Below are positions 63,200 to 64,000 of a DNA stretch of 64,000 bases, one piece after another. Source of the DNA: Agarophyton chilense (lineage: Eukaryota; Rhodophyta; Florideophyceae; Gracilariales; Gracilariaceae); NCBI GenBank assembly GCA_030374765.1, contig JARGXX010000002.1:1-64000 (forward strand). The letters run 5' to 3'. Each line of letters opens with the position of its first letter. The first letter of the stretch is position 1. Position numbers and translations under genes: made by a program. The notes below the pieces were generated by a model. That model did no database searches and had not been told where the DNA came from. It saw only the letters and a list, made by a program, of their open reading frames with translations.

Positions 63200-63920
63200 T
63201 TAATGAGAAACAACAAAAGTTCTCTGTCCTCCCTTTCCTCTATAAAGAAATTGTATTATATCATACACATGCACACAGTCTGTGCCCATTTCGAAACCTT
63301 GTACTTTAGCATCATCTTCAATATTTGCCATTTCTGTCGCAGAACCCCGAAAGCTTGCGCCACCTGCATCCATACTGACGATATAAAAAATTGTAACCAT
63401 CTTCGTACCTCGTTCGCTTCTGAGACGCGAGAAGGGAGTAATAAGACTTCCAGTGCAAATATACGCGTCATCACCAACAATGAAAAAGTAGACTGGTAGC
63501 CCCAAACCCTTAAATACGCATATGCCAAGGCACCATTTGTTAAACCGACACATTGAGCTGAAAAGAAGAGAAAGCGGTGCTCCGAATCAACTAATGTCTG
63601 AACTGAAAGTAAATACAAACCTTTTCGGCACCAATACTTCGCCGTGTTATTCGGAGGGTTGATCTGAACTAAAATTCTATCGATCGCTCCAACACAACCA
63701 GTAAAATTGCTTAGAACCCCAGGTGACGTTTTGAAGCCACAGGACATCTTATGAAGATCTTCAAAATTCAAAGGAATACCAGAAAGATCCAACTCTATTT
63801 CATAAGCTGAACAAGTTTCGTCAAATATGTTGTACAAAGTTGATTTATGTGTACGAAATAGTTGGTAGATATCAGAAGCATCTTTTCCTGCTATAATACG
63901 GAGCGCTTTTGCCAGCCATG
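63200..63920 (-). pseudogene. PIF/Harbinger transposase fragment with compensating frameshifts
   Basis: The minus strand from about 63920 reads KALRIIAGKDASDIYQLF, then SNFTGCVGAIDRILVQI (first catalytic Asp region), KYWCRKGLYLLSVQTLVDS and CVGLTNGALAYA. The frame shifts near 63480 into FFIVGDDAYICTGSLITPF (second Asp region) and back into RWLQFFISSVWMQVAQAFGVLRQKWQIL, the conserved E(Q)AFG-type segment near the third acidic residue, read here as Q. The layout is that of HARBI1-type DDE transposases. Two shifts and the changed residue indicate a dead copy. No terminal repeats are visible within the window. Confidence 0.75.
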
Positions 63921-64000
63921 GTTTAACTTAAACTGTGAGACGACCAGATCTTGTTCTCAAGTCCACCTTTTTTGAAAGATATGGCGCTACGCGTGCAACG

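Overview
The window is eukaryotic nuclear DNA. It has long intron-poor ORFs, AATAAA signals after several genes, a stand-alone 120-bp 5S rRNA gene, and LTR, LINE, hAT and PIF/Harbinger remnants. A compact algal genome, for example a red alga, would fit, but nothing read here fixes the lineage.

Region 1 (1-28440) is a large imperfect palindrome. The left arm (1-11364, continuing past the window edge) and right arm (17964-28440) carry the same content in opposite orientation: LTR copies, a ~510-bp repeat, a broken coiled-coil ORF, a 5S rRNA gene and a PH-domain/pseudokinase gene. The left arm has an extra tandem copy of an 878-bp unit. Within the left arm the 510-bp repeat occurs at both ends of a 10.1-kb block in inverted orientation, so kinase and 5S sit inside a structure resembling a long-TIR element. 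The spacer (11365-17963) holds a hAT remnant, an LTR fragment and a degenerate LINE.

Region 2 (31586-60742) is one decayed Ty3/gypsy chromodomain retrotransposon on the minus strand. Its 5' LTR is 60135-60742, followed by a candidate primer-binding site and the N-terminal half of gag. The rest of gag, protease, RT (YLDD kept), RNase H, integrase and chromodomain lie at 40660-34196, and the polypurine tract and 3' LTR at 32178-31586. A decayed ORF on the opposite strand lies between chromodomain and 3' LTR.

Region 3 (about 40661-59145) is the most interesting part. An ~18.5-kb DNA element interrupts the retrotransposon's gag gene and ends in matching 40-bp inverted repeats (35 of 40 positions identical by my reading). 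It encodes a Plavaka/CACTA-like transposase (+), an 877-aa coiled-coil protein of unknown function (-), a beta-class DNA N4/N6 methyltransferase fused to a SET domain (-), a protein with a ParB/sulfiredoxin-like DGHHR motif (+), a 2OG-Fe(II) dioxygenase (+), a polytopic membrane protein and a small ORF (-), and a frameshifted ketopantoate-reductase-like gene (-). The divergent intergenic region between the methyltransferase-SET and ParB-like genes is a 564-bp near-perfect palindrome. It carries ten copies of the 10-bp palindrome GTCGGCCGAC, nine of the spacings 60-65 bp (about six helical turns) except the central one, plus four hairpins of another sequence. I read this as a large cargo-bearing transposon with its own chromatin/DNA-modification genes and a parS- or operator-like site cluster. 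The pairing of protein and site is inference.

The right end (60743-64000) is mostly featureless, with a frameshifted PIF/Harbinger transposase at its end.
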